Source of the DNA: Lamellibrachia columna
Lineage: Eukaryota; Annelida; Polychaeta; Sabellida; Siboglinidae
Length of the DNA stretch: 64,000 nt
Reading direction: 5' to 3'
NCBI GenBank assembly: GCA_963662155.1
Contig: OY759270.1
Span: 8,710,461-8,774,460, forward strand
The notes under the pieces were generated by a model. That model ran no database searches and had not been told where the DNA came from. It worked only from the letters and a program-made list of their open reading frames with translations. Shown one piece after another: positions 34,366 to 57,005 of this stretch. Position numbers and translations under genes: made by a program. The number at the start of each line of letters is the position of its first letter. The stretch's first letter is position 1.

Positions 34366-37150
34366 AGAACAACCCAATATGACAGCAGGCCATGTAGAAC
34401 AATGTATGTGAAGTCCTAGTTCTAAGTGAAACCATGTAATGTGTGCTTCCTGGAAGCACGGTGGAATATAACTCTGATCATATTCAGCAAGACAAATCTG
34501 GCACCAAGGTCTTCAATGACAATGAATGTCGACACAAGTTATTGACATGATCATATTCAGTAAGACGATTCATTTCATCTTGAATGTTGGCAGAAGTTAG
34601 TACACCACTTGTTGTGTAACCCTTGAAGTGGCTATCTGGTGCCAAAACATGCCCGTGAGTGTCCTGCTGGTTGGAGCAGTCGGAGGATGGGCTGTTACCA
34701 TGTGACTGATTTAATATCAGGTGTGATTACGTCACTGCCATACTTTCAAGGAAGTAATGTATTACTTCTTATTGAACACTTACAATATGCCATTTTTAGT
34801 GTATCGCAAAGTATCTGCAAGGTAATTACCATGTAAAATTAAAAAAAATATTATTTCAAAATATGTAAGATTAATTAATGCAAATTTAATTCATGTAAGA
34901 CATGTTCTGAGTAATGTGATTGGTGTAAATTGTATTATTTGTGTGCATGATAGAAAATGTATGTGTTGAATATGAAATACACAATAGTGTTATAACACCT
35001 TTTCTTATTATTATAAAATATTAGCAATATTATTTTATACTGTATTATAGAAAAGAACAGCATTTGTAGTACATTTACAAGTATTTGCAATACATGTTCA
35101 AGTATTTGCAATACATTTACTACAAGTATTTGCAAGGCAACACTTTTATAAGCACTTGTAATACTTTCACAAGCACTTGCAAATTCTTTCACAAAACACT
35201 TGCAATAATTTTACAAGTATCTGAAATACTTTTACTTGTGCACCCATCCCTGATGGGATGTTACATAATGTGAATGTGAGAATCATGACAGATTCCAGAG
35301 TGCAATATAAGTAAATTCTACACTGACTCTGATACTGACTACATTCATAAACCAAGCTTATTGACATTAACATTTTTGGACAGAAAACAAATGAAGATAT
35401 ACTATTTTATTTCATATGAAGATTCCTATGATATCAAACCAAATATTTTCAAATCCCTGTATAGTAATGTATGAGATTATTAAACAGATTTAATGATATT
35501 TATCATACTAGTCATTCCAGGCATGACTACCTGTAAATGATGCATTATCATAGAATAACATATACAGGTTCACGTGAGAATAGTTATATTGGTAAACACT
35601 GAGGAGATGCAGTCTGTCATGTCTGGCCTGGGCTGGTATTGCCACCCATAGAACTAAGTCTGCACATGATGGTAACCTAGAACAGTTTAGGTCACTAGGT
35701 CAACAAATATTTTCAAATCCTTTTACAGTAAATGTATGTATGTTTACATTGTTCAAACATTTGGACATGGATAAGCAACATGATCAAGTGTAATATAAAT
35801 GTATATTAATTAATGCACCTGCATACTAACACTGGGTAAATGTGTTCATTAATTGTGACCAGGTATATTCATGTGTGTATATGGTAAACTATAGGTTTAC
35901 TTAACAAACACAAGTTATAATGGCCTTGTGTTTGTCAAGCCTGGGGTAATAGTAATATGTAATAGTGGGGTAGTAGTAATATGTAATAGTACATAGTAAT
36001 TATTATAAGTATTCAAGTAATAGTAATAGATGGAACATAACATGATGTAATAGTAATAGAACTCAATGTAATAATAATTGAGCTATTACTTTTCTATTAC
36101 AATTGAATATTTAAATCACATCGAAGTTAAATTTTATTTTGTTGTTAAGCATAAATATCAACCTGTATGTTTGCGCTTAGCAATTCTTCATGTAATTAAG
36201 TCACCTTCACATGGGATTAATGCTGGCTTTTGAGTTATATGTCTGATAGCTCATAAAGACAATCAAAACTGAGAGGCTATGCACAGTTTACACAGCAGCC
36301 AGTGATCCTTTGAAGCCAGTTTCCCTAGCCAACTTTCCTTTTTTTCACACAAGCCCTACATGCTGGTCATTCATTCACTGATGACCACTTATTGGATAAG
36401 GATTCCAGCACTAAGTTTATTGTCTTTAACAGATGTTTAAATCTTTGCAGCTCTATGCCCTGCCATGCTGGGTAATGTTTGAACAAAATCCAGCAGCTTA
36501 ATAATACCAACTTTTGGTCCAATTCTGTATGAACACAAGTACCCATGAACATAGCTTTAATTGTGACTTTTCAGCATATACGAGATTGGATATTGTAAGA
36601 AAGAGACCAACAAATCATAGATAATTGCTTGAATAAGGAGTTATTGTTGTGAGCTATATTCTACTTCCGAATGAACACAATGTGTATACTTACATGTACA
36701 TACTTCAAAATGTTTAATCAAAAGAAAACATTTACGATGACAAAGTTTAATAGTAATGTAATAGTAATATATTACATTGTTTTCAGCATGTAATAAAAAA
36801 TTCAACAAGATTTCCATCCAAAACTTTATTTATAGAAGTATAATAACAAAAAGAAAATTAAATAATAGTAATAGCGTACATTGCAATGTAATACACCCCC
36901 AGGCCTGGTGTTTATACAATGGCATGCAGTATTTGTTGCCTCTTCTGTTCCTCATCGATCGTATGTTTCTGGTAAGTTGTATATTAAATAATATACCACT
37001 AGGTATTAGTTATTAATTGCTCCTTCCCTTCTTGAAACCTGTTTTTTGTGTGTGGCTTAGATGCGCCACTTTAAGCTAGGCCACTTCTGGATTAGCATCT
37101 TCTTTAATATATTTTAACAAGGAAATAATTTCAACAATCGTTATATCCGT
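34366..37150. other. Intergenic, no gene seen
   Basis: AT-rich. It contains about six loose copies of 'acaagtatttgcaatacatt' at 35075-35225 and scattered 'tagtaatatgtaatag' words at 35940-36075. The duplicate 'gatcatattcag(c/t)aagac' occurs at 34477 and 34549. Confidence 0.45.
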
Positions 37151-37361
37151 ATAATTCACGCACGCTCTGAGAAAAACTCACCAGTATATTCGAGCTCTAA
37201 AAATATTTCGCGCCAAATGACGTCATCAGGATTTCACGTGGTCGACTCGTGATTCGCGATTGCCTCTATCTGTGGGCGTATCGTATCCTAATATCTCGGT
37301 AGCATGCGAGTATCAAAACATTGCCGGTTTGTGCGAATCCTGTCTCGAAATACCTCTTACA

Positions 37362-37415
37362 ATGGATAATTCGTTCCATGCGGTTGTAAAGCCTACGAAA
37401 AACGAATGGTCTCAG
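37362..37415 (+). CDS. Candidate first coding exon of an unidentified gene
   Basis: The ATG at 37362 opens MDNSFHAVVKPTKNEWSQ and runs straight into a good donor (CAG|gtatgt, 37416) in phase 0. The 200 bp upstream are CpG-rich compared with the neighbourhood ('gtggtcgactcgtgattcgcg'), as expected for a promoter. No partner exon is identified. The seven-pass membrane gene begins 8.5 kb downstream with a phase-2 acceptor at 45855, so a direct join does not fit unless another exon intervenes. The hAT transposon would then lie in its intron. Confidence 0.35.
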
Positions 37416-38000
37416 GTATGTGTTGCTTCGATTTGATCATTTGCTGCTCAATATTGGGTCGTTTTCCGTGTCTAGCGTGGAGTTCGTCGCTACGTCAATT
37501 ATGTTTGAGTCAACGACTGACTCGCTGACGCTGAGTCTGAGGAGACTCGGCGGTCGATTTGTGATGATCGCTCCAGTAATGATACAATAACCACGATCGC
37601 GTCACACAAATTAGCGTGTACTCGAGAACTGGATATATTATAAGGCCGTAGTTTGTACTGTACGTCCACTGGAATATAGATACACACCCGTTAGTTGTCG
37701 GGGTCATCTGTCAAACTCATCACGGCTACGACCTACGGCTACGACTGCAGGCGCGGCATCAACATCGCAGACACTGACTTGGCAAGGCAGGCACCTGCTA
37801 ATTCGGCAACAGCTGGCTGAGTCTGGATGCATTCGCAGATTTATGGGGCTCCACCTACCCAAGGCAGGGCGTTTTTTATTGAATTTTCACTGGGGGGGCA
37901 ATGTCCTAAAAGGGCACTCCAAATGGTTAAAAAGGGCAGCTTACGCATTATTAATGATTATTTACATAACCCTTAGCCTTAGGAATGTATGAAAGCTTTA

Positions 38001-38085
<85 letters not shown>

Positions 38086-38110
38086 GTGTGTGTGTGTGTA
38101 TGTGTGTGTA

Positions 38111-38175
<65 letters not shown>
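38001..38175. repeat. (TA)n-(TG)n-(TA)n compound microsatellite inside the hAT element
   Basis: TA runs at 38007-38070 and 38118-38175 flank a (TG)n/(TATG)n core. Confidence 0.95.
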
Positions 38176-38178
<3 letters not shown>

Positions 38179-38383
38179 TATCTTTTTATCCATATGGTTG
38201 CACATTGACGACTGCATCTCGGTATAAAATTAATGTTACACATATATCCCAGAAATATTTTTTATTACAAACTGATGCAGTAGTTAGAGAACACGTCTCT
38301 AGCAACTTGCAAGTCAGTACGTTTGACAGTCGTCTCAATTTTACTAGACGAGCCCCGTTTCGTGGGTGAATTTCCTAACGAAT

Positions 38384-40771
38384 TCACGCTTCCCGTAGAT
38401 GTCCAAATCTGGAGCCCCCATCTTCTGGTCTTCTCCAGGAATTTGAGAGAGCGGGTCGAGGGTCAAAGTAGGCGGTGCCCACAATATTCAGTGCCACCAT
38501 GAGGCGGGCGTTTCTCGTGTCCTCACCCATGCTGGTGCGGTGATTGTCGACAACGAGGTTGTGGTGGCTCACGATCCTTTCGGTCTGCATAGAGTGTGGA
38601 CTCATACAAGCCAGAGATGCCAACACCTTCTGAACTGAACATGTGGTGACTGGCAGAAGTTGCCGTAATCTGAGAGTCATCTTACAACCGAGATCACAGC
38701 CAACAGGCAGGAACGGCACATTCATCATGTTCTCACATTGCTCGGCTGCCCCGTCCGCAAAGTCAGAAGCTTCGTCTGGAAAAAGACGCCTGACGACACG
38801 CACGCCATGTTCAACGAATGATCCCAGGTTGCGTGATATCACCAACCCCTTCATGTCTTTGATGACGTCCTCCTGCTCCGGGTGGATGCGTTCAGAGAGG
38901 TATTCGTGGGATGCTTGCACGACCTCCAGCCTGATTGCTCGTGCATTACGGCGGTTCGTACAAACTAACTGGTGGTTAGACTTTCGCTGTGTTAGGTCCT
39001 CACTGGTGCTATTGGTTTGGCAACTCTCTTTCTCCTCTCTTCTTCCCGGGAATAGTCCATCCCTCATCAATCTCAACTTCTTGACGGCAGCGCCAGTCAC
39101 AGTGAGAAGATCGCTGATGAACAAATCACTCCTTTGCAACTTCTTCTGGAGTGTTTCAAATATCTCCAGGATATCGCCCATCAGTGAGGTGATCCACTTC
39201 TGTTGGTGGTTCCAGATTCTCAGAAACCCTTTGGCTTCAGCCTTCTCCTTTCTATCGCTGGTACTTTCTGGTGCCTGCATCTGTTCCCACACATTAATGC
39301 AGGCTGGTAGGTTATTCAGCACAGCATCCACCAGCTGCAGCTCGTGCTGGGCAAACCTGACATCGTGGTGCCAGGGGAACTGTTTGACATTCCCGGCTTG
39401 CGCTGACAACATCTTCATCCTTCTCGGCGTTCGGAAGAATCGTACGAGCCCCAGTAGATAAGACTTCCAGATGCCCAGCTCCGGTACGGTGCTGACGACC
39501 AACTCAATGGCTAAGTCCGACCGGTGAGCAGCACACCAGAAAGTTGCCAGACCTCTCTGCACTTGGTCAGCAAGCAAACGCCATAACCCACCATGTCTGC
39601 CAGTGTTTGCCGATTCGCCGTCAGTGGTGACACCGACGAGCTTCGTGTCTTTACCTCCGGTCAGATCCAAAGTTTTGTTCACCGCTTCCAGTAGTCCAAG
39701 GGCGCCGTTCTTCTCTGGCGAATGCATGACAACAAACACACTCGTTACGCTACTATCACTATTAGCCATCCGTCCACTTACAAACTTGTGGTCCAACATT
39801 TGTCTGTCACAGCTGCCATCAATCTGCACACGTGCATCGGTTGAACATTTGAGACAGACGCACTTTCTCTAGTTCGTATATGACATCCAGCATCTGCTTG
39901 TAGTAGTTCGGATCCCTGTAGTGTAGATCGCTAGACGCGGGCGTGAATGGAACAAATTCCACATCTGCGCTATTTTGTCGCATAGTGGCCAACAGATGGT
40001 TCGACGCCAAACAAGCCAGAGATCATATCAGCCACGATCGGGCGGAGACCGTTTCGATTAGACAGTCGTTGTATACGTCGACGCCCATTCGCAGAAACAT
40101 CGCAAAAACAGTCTTATTGTAAGCAGTGAGTGCGCGTAGCCATGGATGCGACGTTGTGCACTCTTCCTAGGCTTCGTCCATCTTCTTCTTGCTTGTAGCT
40201 GCCATGTGCGGTTCAGAGGTCATATGGTCAATTACCCTTTCCAGCTTATCACTACAGTCCGTCCTGACGCCTCTTGTGATTGGCATAGTGCCATTTTTAG
40301 AACTTTTCTTTGCCATCTCTTCATACTCCTGACATATTGTGCATAGAATGTGAACCCTTGTTCGGCCACATTTCTTTGCCAAATATGAGCGAAGCTCGGG
40401 GAATTTGTTGACAACATCTGCAATAGTTAACGTAATTCCGTTGTACGTCGGTGTGCGGGAACTTGACGGTCTCTGGTGTGAAGTTGCGTTGTCGGTTTCC
40501 AAGTGTCTGGGTAAGGTGGTGATCTTTGTCGCCAGGAGTGTGGTCAGGTGTGATGGCAGTGGACGGATCATGGCTGCTACACTTTATCTTTGGGAGTGTC
40601 ATCAGATGTGTTGGCAGCGGACGGATCATAGTTCCCTGGCGGCATTGTGGGTATTTCTGGCAATGAGTCATTGAGGCTGCGTCGAAAAATTGTGTCTAGG
40701 AGTTGACATTTTGCGGCAGATTTCTGTAGCGCTTCTTGTCTTCGTTTTGCATTTCTGTCTCTCTTAGGCAT
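38384..40771 (-). pseudogene. hAT transposase (KIAA1586-like), frameshifted 5' half
   Basis: The last 481 codons (39829-38384) are open. They show the hAT core VGVTTDGESANTGRHGGLWR and FWCAAHRSDLAIELV, a long helical region, and a C-terminal dimerisation block ERIVSHHNLVVDNHRTSMGE with DTRNARLMVALN. Upstream, the start (40771, MPKRDRNAKRRQEALQKSA) and the zinc-finger-like part (RVHILCTICQEYEE...RVIDHMTSEPHMAA, 40360-40167) are in different frames. The linker YNKTVFAMFLRMGVDVYNDC (about 40110-40050) and MLDVIYELEKVRLSQMFN (39890-39840) are also split. Either several introns or, more likely, several indels break it. Similarity is to the KIAA1586/E3 SUMO ligase-like domesticated hAT group, judged from memory of the family. 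Confidence 0.85.
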
Positions 40772-41947
40772 GACTGGCAGGGTATCGACCTGGACAAATT
40801 AAATGGTTAAATGTAATAACTAACTCAGGAAAAGTTCTATTTGAAACACTTGTATGTTAATATGTGCACCACCAACTTTTGAGTAACAATTTTCCAAAGT
40901 TGATGTCCCTGCTGACCGCCAACTTTCCATCTCACATGTAGAACACTATCAACTACTCATACATTTTAAAGTTTATTTGTTTAGTATGTATACAATATGC
41001 TTATTTGAGTTACCATGCTTAAAATTTTGATTTCTCAAAGATGCGGAGAATGAATTGGCTCGGTTACTGCCTCAATCAAAATCTACCCTGACAGGTTTAT
41101 GGCTGTTATGATGTTTGTATCATCTTACCTACAAGAGGGATCATTATTAAAATGTGATTATTTTGTGATATTTGTTAAACGTTTCCAATTGCTTTCGTTG
41201 GAAACTACACACACTTTGCCAGGTTTATTTATTATTTGAACAAAAAACAGCCGACTGTCAGGTTGTTGATACATCGTTAATCCCCGCCAGCTCGCTCTCG
41301 ATCAGTGGTAATAGCGAATGGGCGAGGTTTAGTCTCGCCTGTGCTATACTGGGTACGTTTCGCAATTTCGCGGCCAGGACACCGGTTTATGTTAACAGCT
41401 ATTTCAACATCACTGTAAAGAACTGGATTGCACGCGGCTCAATCGTGTAAAATGTGATGACACGTCTTGTTGAATTATACACAATTGAAACAAACAGTAA
41501 CATGCAGGTACACATATTTACATATACATAATCATTAGCTATTCTAGAACCGGAACACTGACGTCATAAGTAAACACTTCTATGGCTATGGTATGGCTAT
41601 GCCAAAGCACGTTTTCAGTTCTTCGCATGAACTGTATAAAGAAGCCATTCGGCAATACGTCACTGTTATTGCTATGATGCTATTACATTCCCATATCAAT
41701 GAATTGATCTTTTGTAGACATATTGCCCTTCTTTAACTTTTGAACTTTTTTGATTTTGCCACCAATGAAAATGAACTAAAACACACTATCAAAAAGAATA
41801 CAAATTAAGACTTACATACAAGGGGCTGGTTAAGGAGAATGGGGGCACACATTGGGGGGCAAGTTGGTTTGACTAGGGGGGCAATTGAAAGGGCTGGGGG
41901 GGCATTGCCCCCCCACTTTGTATGTTAAAAAAAGCCCTGACCCAAGG

Positions 41948-42984
41948 GGCTTATCAAATTCCAATAATCCAAATAATAATGGCAGGGTGGGTCAAAGCCA
42001 AGGGTCCACTAAGTCTAGGGAGTAGGATTATCACCAATATTTGAAAGGTATATAAATATAATTATTTTAGACGTTTTTCTTGTTGAAATGTTGTAATAAT
42101 CTCCTTTCCTTTTTATTATATGTAATGCGTGTACAATGCCTCCAATGTTTCAATTTTGTTTGTATTGCATAACGGTGTGGCTGTTTGGGTGCCATTGTGT
42201 GAATGGTGGGGTCAGTCCTATGCTATGTTTTATGTATGGATTTTTTATATTTACAAAGCCCTAAAATTAGCACAGTTTACATATTACATGCAATCTGCAC
42301 TTTCTGGGCTCGTCCCCTACTTTAGTAGAATTGTAAGTTATGAACTTATATTTCCAAAGCGCATAGCTGAGAGCACTCTCCAGTGATCAAGTGCTATTTA
42401 AATACTTTTATATAGTTCCAGTCTTTTTAAATTAATAATAATTGTTTTATCTTATAATCTTTTTATCATACATGTTATAATTTTTATTCATTTCTGCATA
42501 GCACTATATATTATGCAGTTGCATGTCTAGATTATATATATTTTTTCCAATCTGACATCATAATTTGTTCTGTAATGTATGTAATATTATGTACACCACC
42601 AAAGAATATTATATAAGTTTGGTGCATTATGAATTAATAAACATTAAACATTCTGAATTGATAATCATTAGACTTGAAATTTCAATGAGTAATATAGTGA
42701 TGCTGGCATTGCAGTTATTTGGCAAACTTATCGTGGCAGGTCAACTCGAAGCAGGCAATATTATTATTAGAACACCTATTATTGTACAATGCCATTACTG
42801 GCTCACATGCCATTTGGCACATGTGGTAAATGTATTTTTGTATGTACTGGTAAATAGGATGTTTGAACTGACTTATTTCATCAGCTGATTAACTAATTGA
42901 CATTGGTAACAAGTCAAGTGTGATGTGTTGTAATCTGCTCCTATGTTTTCAGTTTCTTCCCTTATTAAAAAAAAAACACTAAAT
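41948..42984. other. Intergenic, nothing recognised
   Basis: AT-rich with no exon-like frame. Confidence 0.4.
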
Positions 42985-43270
42985 ATAATGGTTCCTCCAT
43001 AATTAATTTGGCCCATCATGAATCAGGTTCATTAATGTTCAAATCTGTAGTGCGTGAAAAGTAAGTAATATGTGCAGTCGATTTAATAAAAAGTGCATAC
43101 TTTTGATGACATTTTCAAAAGCTAAACCACTTTTTTGCTTAGTCAGATATAATTTAGTAGTTTGATGATTTCACCAAAACTGAATAACAAATTTGTACAA
43201 ACGAGCTGTTGTGTTGTTGTGGGTAACAGGTAGGTTTGATGAAATGATACTAAAACAAGACAAACAAACA
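42985..43270 (+). repeat. Dispersed repeat, related to 59435-59905
   Basis: Shared ordered words with 59435-59905: 'ggttcatt(a/g)(a/g)tgtt', 'gtagtg(c/t)gtgaa', 'tttaataaaaa', 'tttgatgatttcac', 'ttg(t/c)acaaa(c/t)gagct' and 'gaaatgatactaaaa'. Same orientation. No coding content. Confidence 0.65.
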
Positions 43271-43829
43271 AAAATTATTGCATGTGTAGTTTTAACTGGG
43301 GGAAAAAAATCAAAGTTCTCATTAACCCCCAATCCCCTGTTGCTCCCATCACATGTTTATTTTAGCAGCAACATCAGTAATTCATCAAGCTTGCTAACTC
43401 AACCATTTGACCTGGTCCTTTGATCGGCTAGTCTACAAGGTTTTGTTTGCACTGCTACATCAGATTATTGTTGGCTGTGCGAAAGAATGTAGCCATGTTA
43501 ACCCTTTGAGGCTATTTCCTACATCCTTGATATGGATTAATAGTGGTGTCTGGGTTTTACTGTTCCTGTCGTTAGACTAAAAAAATTTATGATCATGCAG
43601 CCAACACTGTCTGTTAGAAAGAGGTCAGGGTTTGTTTCCAAATGAGATGTTTATTTGCAAAAAGCGTTATATCCAATTTGTGTGTTTGGAGATAAATCAT
43701 GTTTCCTGTTTCATATTGTTAAACGATATATCACAGTCATGATGTATATGTCGCGTTTTGCTCAAAATACTTTTACCTTCCCCCACTTCCAACTTGATGT
43801 TGATGGCACCATTATTGGCAGCACACGAT
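43271..43829. other. Intergenic, nothing recognised
   Basis: No feature beyond AT-rich sequence. Confidence 0.4.
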
Positions 43830-44062
43830 CACTCTTAACTCACACAACCACTCTTAACTCACATAACCACTCTTAACTCACACAACCACTCTTAACTTTT
43901 TACTCACACAATCACTCTTAACTCACACAACCACTCTTTATGCACACAACCACTCTTAACTCACACTACCACTATTAACTCTTTACTCACACGACCACTC
44001 TTTACTCACACGACCACTCTTTACTCACACAACCACTACTAGCTCACACAACCACTCTGTAC
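43830..44062 (+). repeat. Minisatellite, 17-19 bp unit 'actcacacaaccactctta'
   Basis: About 12 imperfect units, some with an extra 'actttt' block. Confidence 0.9.
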
Positions 44063-44444
44063 TAAATTTTGTGGATGAGCGCTTCAAATTTAACACTATT
44101 TAAAAAAAAAATTCTCAGTCGTTCTTTCAAGATAAAAATAAAAAAATTAATAAAATGGATCACTGGAGATAACCCCTTAGAAATTAGAAAGTGAAAGTGG
44201 TGTATACCAATCTACCAGAAAGGGGAACAGTAGAAAAAAATGGTGTTCTGGGGATGATAATAGAGGCTCAAGTCTTGCAATTTTTAGGGAGATCTTATGG
44301 ATTTCTTGCCAATTTCTAAACATCTCAAGACTTCATCTCAAAATCCAATTACAATTCTGGAATTGAAATTGACATTTCAGTGTAACTGCCCCCAAGTCTG
44401 TCTGCAACAGTATGATCATTTTGATCACTGATGCAAGCATTATG

Positions 44445-45713
44445 CAGGGATGCACACTGAAAACAGAAGTGATAGGACAAAATCTCCTGAACCTCAAATC
44501 AATAGGACACAATGTCCTGACTCCACAAAAACAATAGGACATTCTACCATGAAAGATGCTCATTGATTTTGGTTGCACTTTGAGACTTGTGCAGTAGTAT
44601 TAACTAGTTCAGCATACAGCGTGCAATTCAGTATAGTTACAAAGAACAACATTAATAAAAATTTTAAATGTTGCAGTTATTAGCTGCTCAGTTATTACCT
44701 GCAGCGCATGCTCAAATCTCATTGGCTACTTCAGGTAGGCACTTCAAAAGAAATTTACTATCATTATATAACATTGGCAATTGATTTAAATGAAAGGTGA
44801 CATGTAAAGGAACCAAAAACTGTTTACTTTATAAATATATCTTTATTAGATCCAAAGATATTACCATTTTAATATGGTAAAAATTTTGCACAAAATTGGA
44901 TCTTGCATACAGGCAAAAGACTCCTGTTTTTGTGTTTTCTTTCAATAAATGTATGATTAAAATGGCATAACTTTTTTATTTGTACATATATTTTAATAAT
45001 TGTTTCAATGTGTATGCATGCGCACCGCACGCGCACACGCACGTGTTTAGACATGTGCTTCACATGTCACGTGAAACCCCTGCACAGCTGTCCATAGGCA
45101 TAGACCAACATTTCCCATCCGCTGACGTTGCACGCTGGCGAGGGCGTCCATGAACAACATTCCCAACAGCCCTCAACAAAGATCTGCAGGAAAGCAAGCG
45201 GGTTTGAAACCAGCAAGATCTAGACTGGCTGAGATCACACAACCGAAATCAATGGAAGAACTTGTATACCGAAGGAAGAACTTAAGACAGAACATCTTGA
45301 AAGTGCCTAGTAAAGGAAGTATTTTGAGCACGTCACCTGCATAGTGACCGCACTAATGGAGCATCCCTTATTGAATTTTTGTAAAACAGCACAACTAATG
45401 TTTAGTAACCGAAGTACTTTGCGTTTTAAAAACGTCTATTACTGTTGAAGTGCCTACTTCAGGGGCACAAATAGACAACACATTAGCATGAATTGCTGAT
45501 GCACCCAAATAGCGAGAAGCTGAACTAGCGAATGAACTGCGGAGTTCGGTAAAAGTTGTTCTCAGACTCAGTGTCCGCAGTGAAAAAAATAGAACACATG
45601 ACCACTCCAACGATAATTTTATCGAACAAATGACGTGATCAAGGCCACATCAGTAGGACATTTTCAAGTTTAATCGGTCTATGGCCGATGTCTGAGCCCA
45701 GTGTGCATCACTG
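44445..45713. mobile_element. Candidate non-autonomous DNA transposon, 15-bp inverted ends, 6-bp flanking repeat
   Basis: The left end is CAGGGATGCACACTG (44445-44459). The right end, read on -, is CAGTGATGCACACTG (45713-45699). The hexamer ATTATG directly flanks both ends (44439-44444 and 45714-45719). Near the ends, 'gataggacaaaatctcct' and 'gaaaatgtcctac' (on -) are further related. The interior has no transposase. A 64-codon open frame at 45150-45344 (MNNIPNSPQQRSAGKQ) is of unknown meaning. Confidence 0.7.
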
Positions 45714-45942
45714 ATTATGTGAACATGTTCAAGTCATCTGCATTGCACTCGCATTTAAATCATGATTATCTCACAGCAAATAAATGCAAAATGCTTGACA
45801 CATGACGTGATTTTCACAGGCACTGTCGTAATGGATACATTTATCTGTTTTCAGTTACCCAGGAAACCAGCGTGATTTCATAGCAGTGCAGTATTGGCAA
45901 ACAGGAACGATAGCAAAGGACAAATCAGCGCCGAGTGTTACC

Positions 45943-56172
<10,230 letters not shown>

Positions 56173-56426
56173 ATAGGTTGTTCCTGTTAACCAAGGCTAG
56201 TGTGCTTATAGATTATTTGCTGCCCATTTGGAAGGCGTGGGTGGCAGAACTGATAGCTCCTGGACACCATCTTGAGTGGTGGGACAAATAGCTTGAGAAA
56301 CTGCAACAGTGTGGTATAACAGGTAGAGAGGTCACTGACAATTACGCTGTGATTTTTTACCAAGATAGTGCACCACAGAAGTGATCACATGAACAAGAAG
56401 TGGCTCGTACAAGTATGGTTCTACCG

Positions 56427-56432
56427 AATAAA
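56427..56432 (+). terminator. Candidate polyadenylation signal AATAAA
   Basis: This is the first AATAAA after the stop codon of the membrane protein gene, 255 bp downstream. A stronger overlapping pair, 'aataaataaa', lies at 57749-57758 and would give a 1.6-kb 3' UTR. Confidence 0.4.
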
Positions 56433-56689
56433 TGCTCTAGATCCTGTGACATGGCAAGGGTCTATATTGGGCAGGTAGAATTCCTTGTGTGACTGTCACG
56501 TTATGACTGTACTATGATGTTGTGAGAAGTGTTGTCGCCTGCAGTTTCCTTGCTTAGAGAACAGTAGCAAGACTGCAGAAAGACTGAAATTATGTGACTT
56601 ACCAAATGTCATCATGAAAATAGCGTCAGCTGCCATGTCATGATAAAATACTGGCATGGTCATGTGGACTAACGACAGTGGAGACTGCG

Positions 56690-57005
56690 GAGTGCAGTAT
56701 TGTGCTGATTAGAACGTCAGACTCTCAGTCACAAGGACCAGGGTTCACATACCCTTGTGGCTGTTTCAAAGTTCCATTCACCCACATTGCCTCAGGTAAC
56801 TTGGCTGTAGAAATGAAAGCCTGCCTACAGACAGTGGTGGATATGTGAATGAATAGCCTTTGCGCAGTAGTTGCAGCATGGCTGATTGCTTCCCAAAGAA
56901 GTCGAGTTGGTGTTGGAATGAATAGGTCTGCCGGGGGGGGTGAAGTGTAAGGTGCTTTGAGCTATCTTAAGGACTGGATACTGCACTGTATAAGAACTTA
57001 GCTTT
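56690..57005 (+). mobile_element. SINE, longest copy
   Basis: The tRNA-like head (56690-56760) has a B-box-like 'gggttcacatac'. The body and 3' end 'aaggactggatactgcactg' match the copies at 54370 and 10448. It lies in the 3' flank or long 3' UTR of the membrane protein gene. Confidence 0.7.

Larger units (their letters stand above)
37865..41939 (-). mobile_element. Complete hAT transposon with 8-bp target site duplication
   Basis: The left end is CAGGGCGTTTTTTA (37865) and the right end, read on -, is CAGGGCTTTTTTTA (41939). Both are followed inward by 'gtggggggg'/'ctggggggg' and 'caatg', so the inverted repeats extend over about 38 bp with mismatches. The 8-bp direct repeat ACCCAAGG flanks it at 37857-37864 and 41940-41947, the exact size made by hAT transposases. 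The 4,075-bp interior carries a - strand transposase gene and a large TA/TG microsatellite. Confidence 0.95.

Noticed and set aside
34007..34377. His/Gln/Met-rich - strand proteins
   Set aside because: These are translations of the 21-bp satellite derived from the DGCR6 exon end.
34366..37150. Hidden gene in the long empty stretch
   Set aside because: I looked on both strands for exon-like frames with splice borders and found only AT-rich frames without family similarity.
38643..39461. 272-codon + strand gene
   Set aside because: It is the antisense shadow of the hAT transposase, which has clear family motifs on -.
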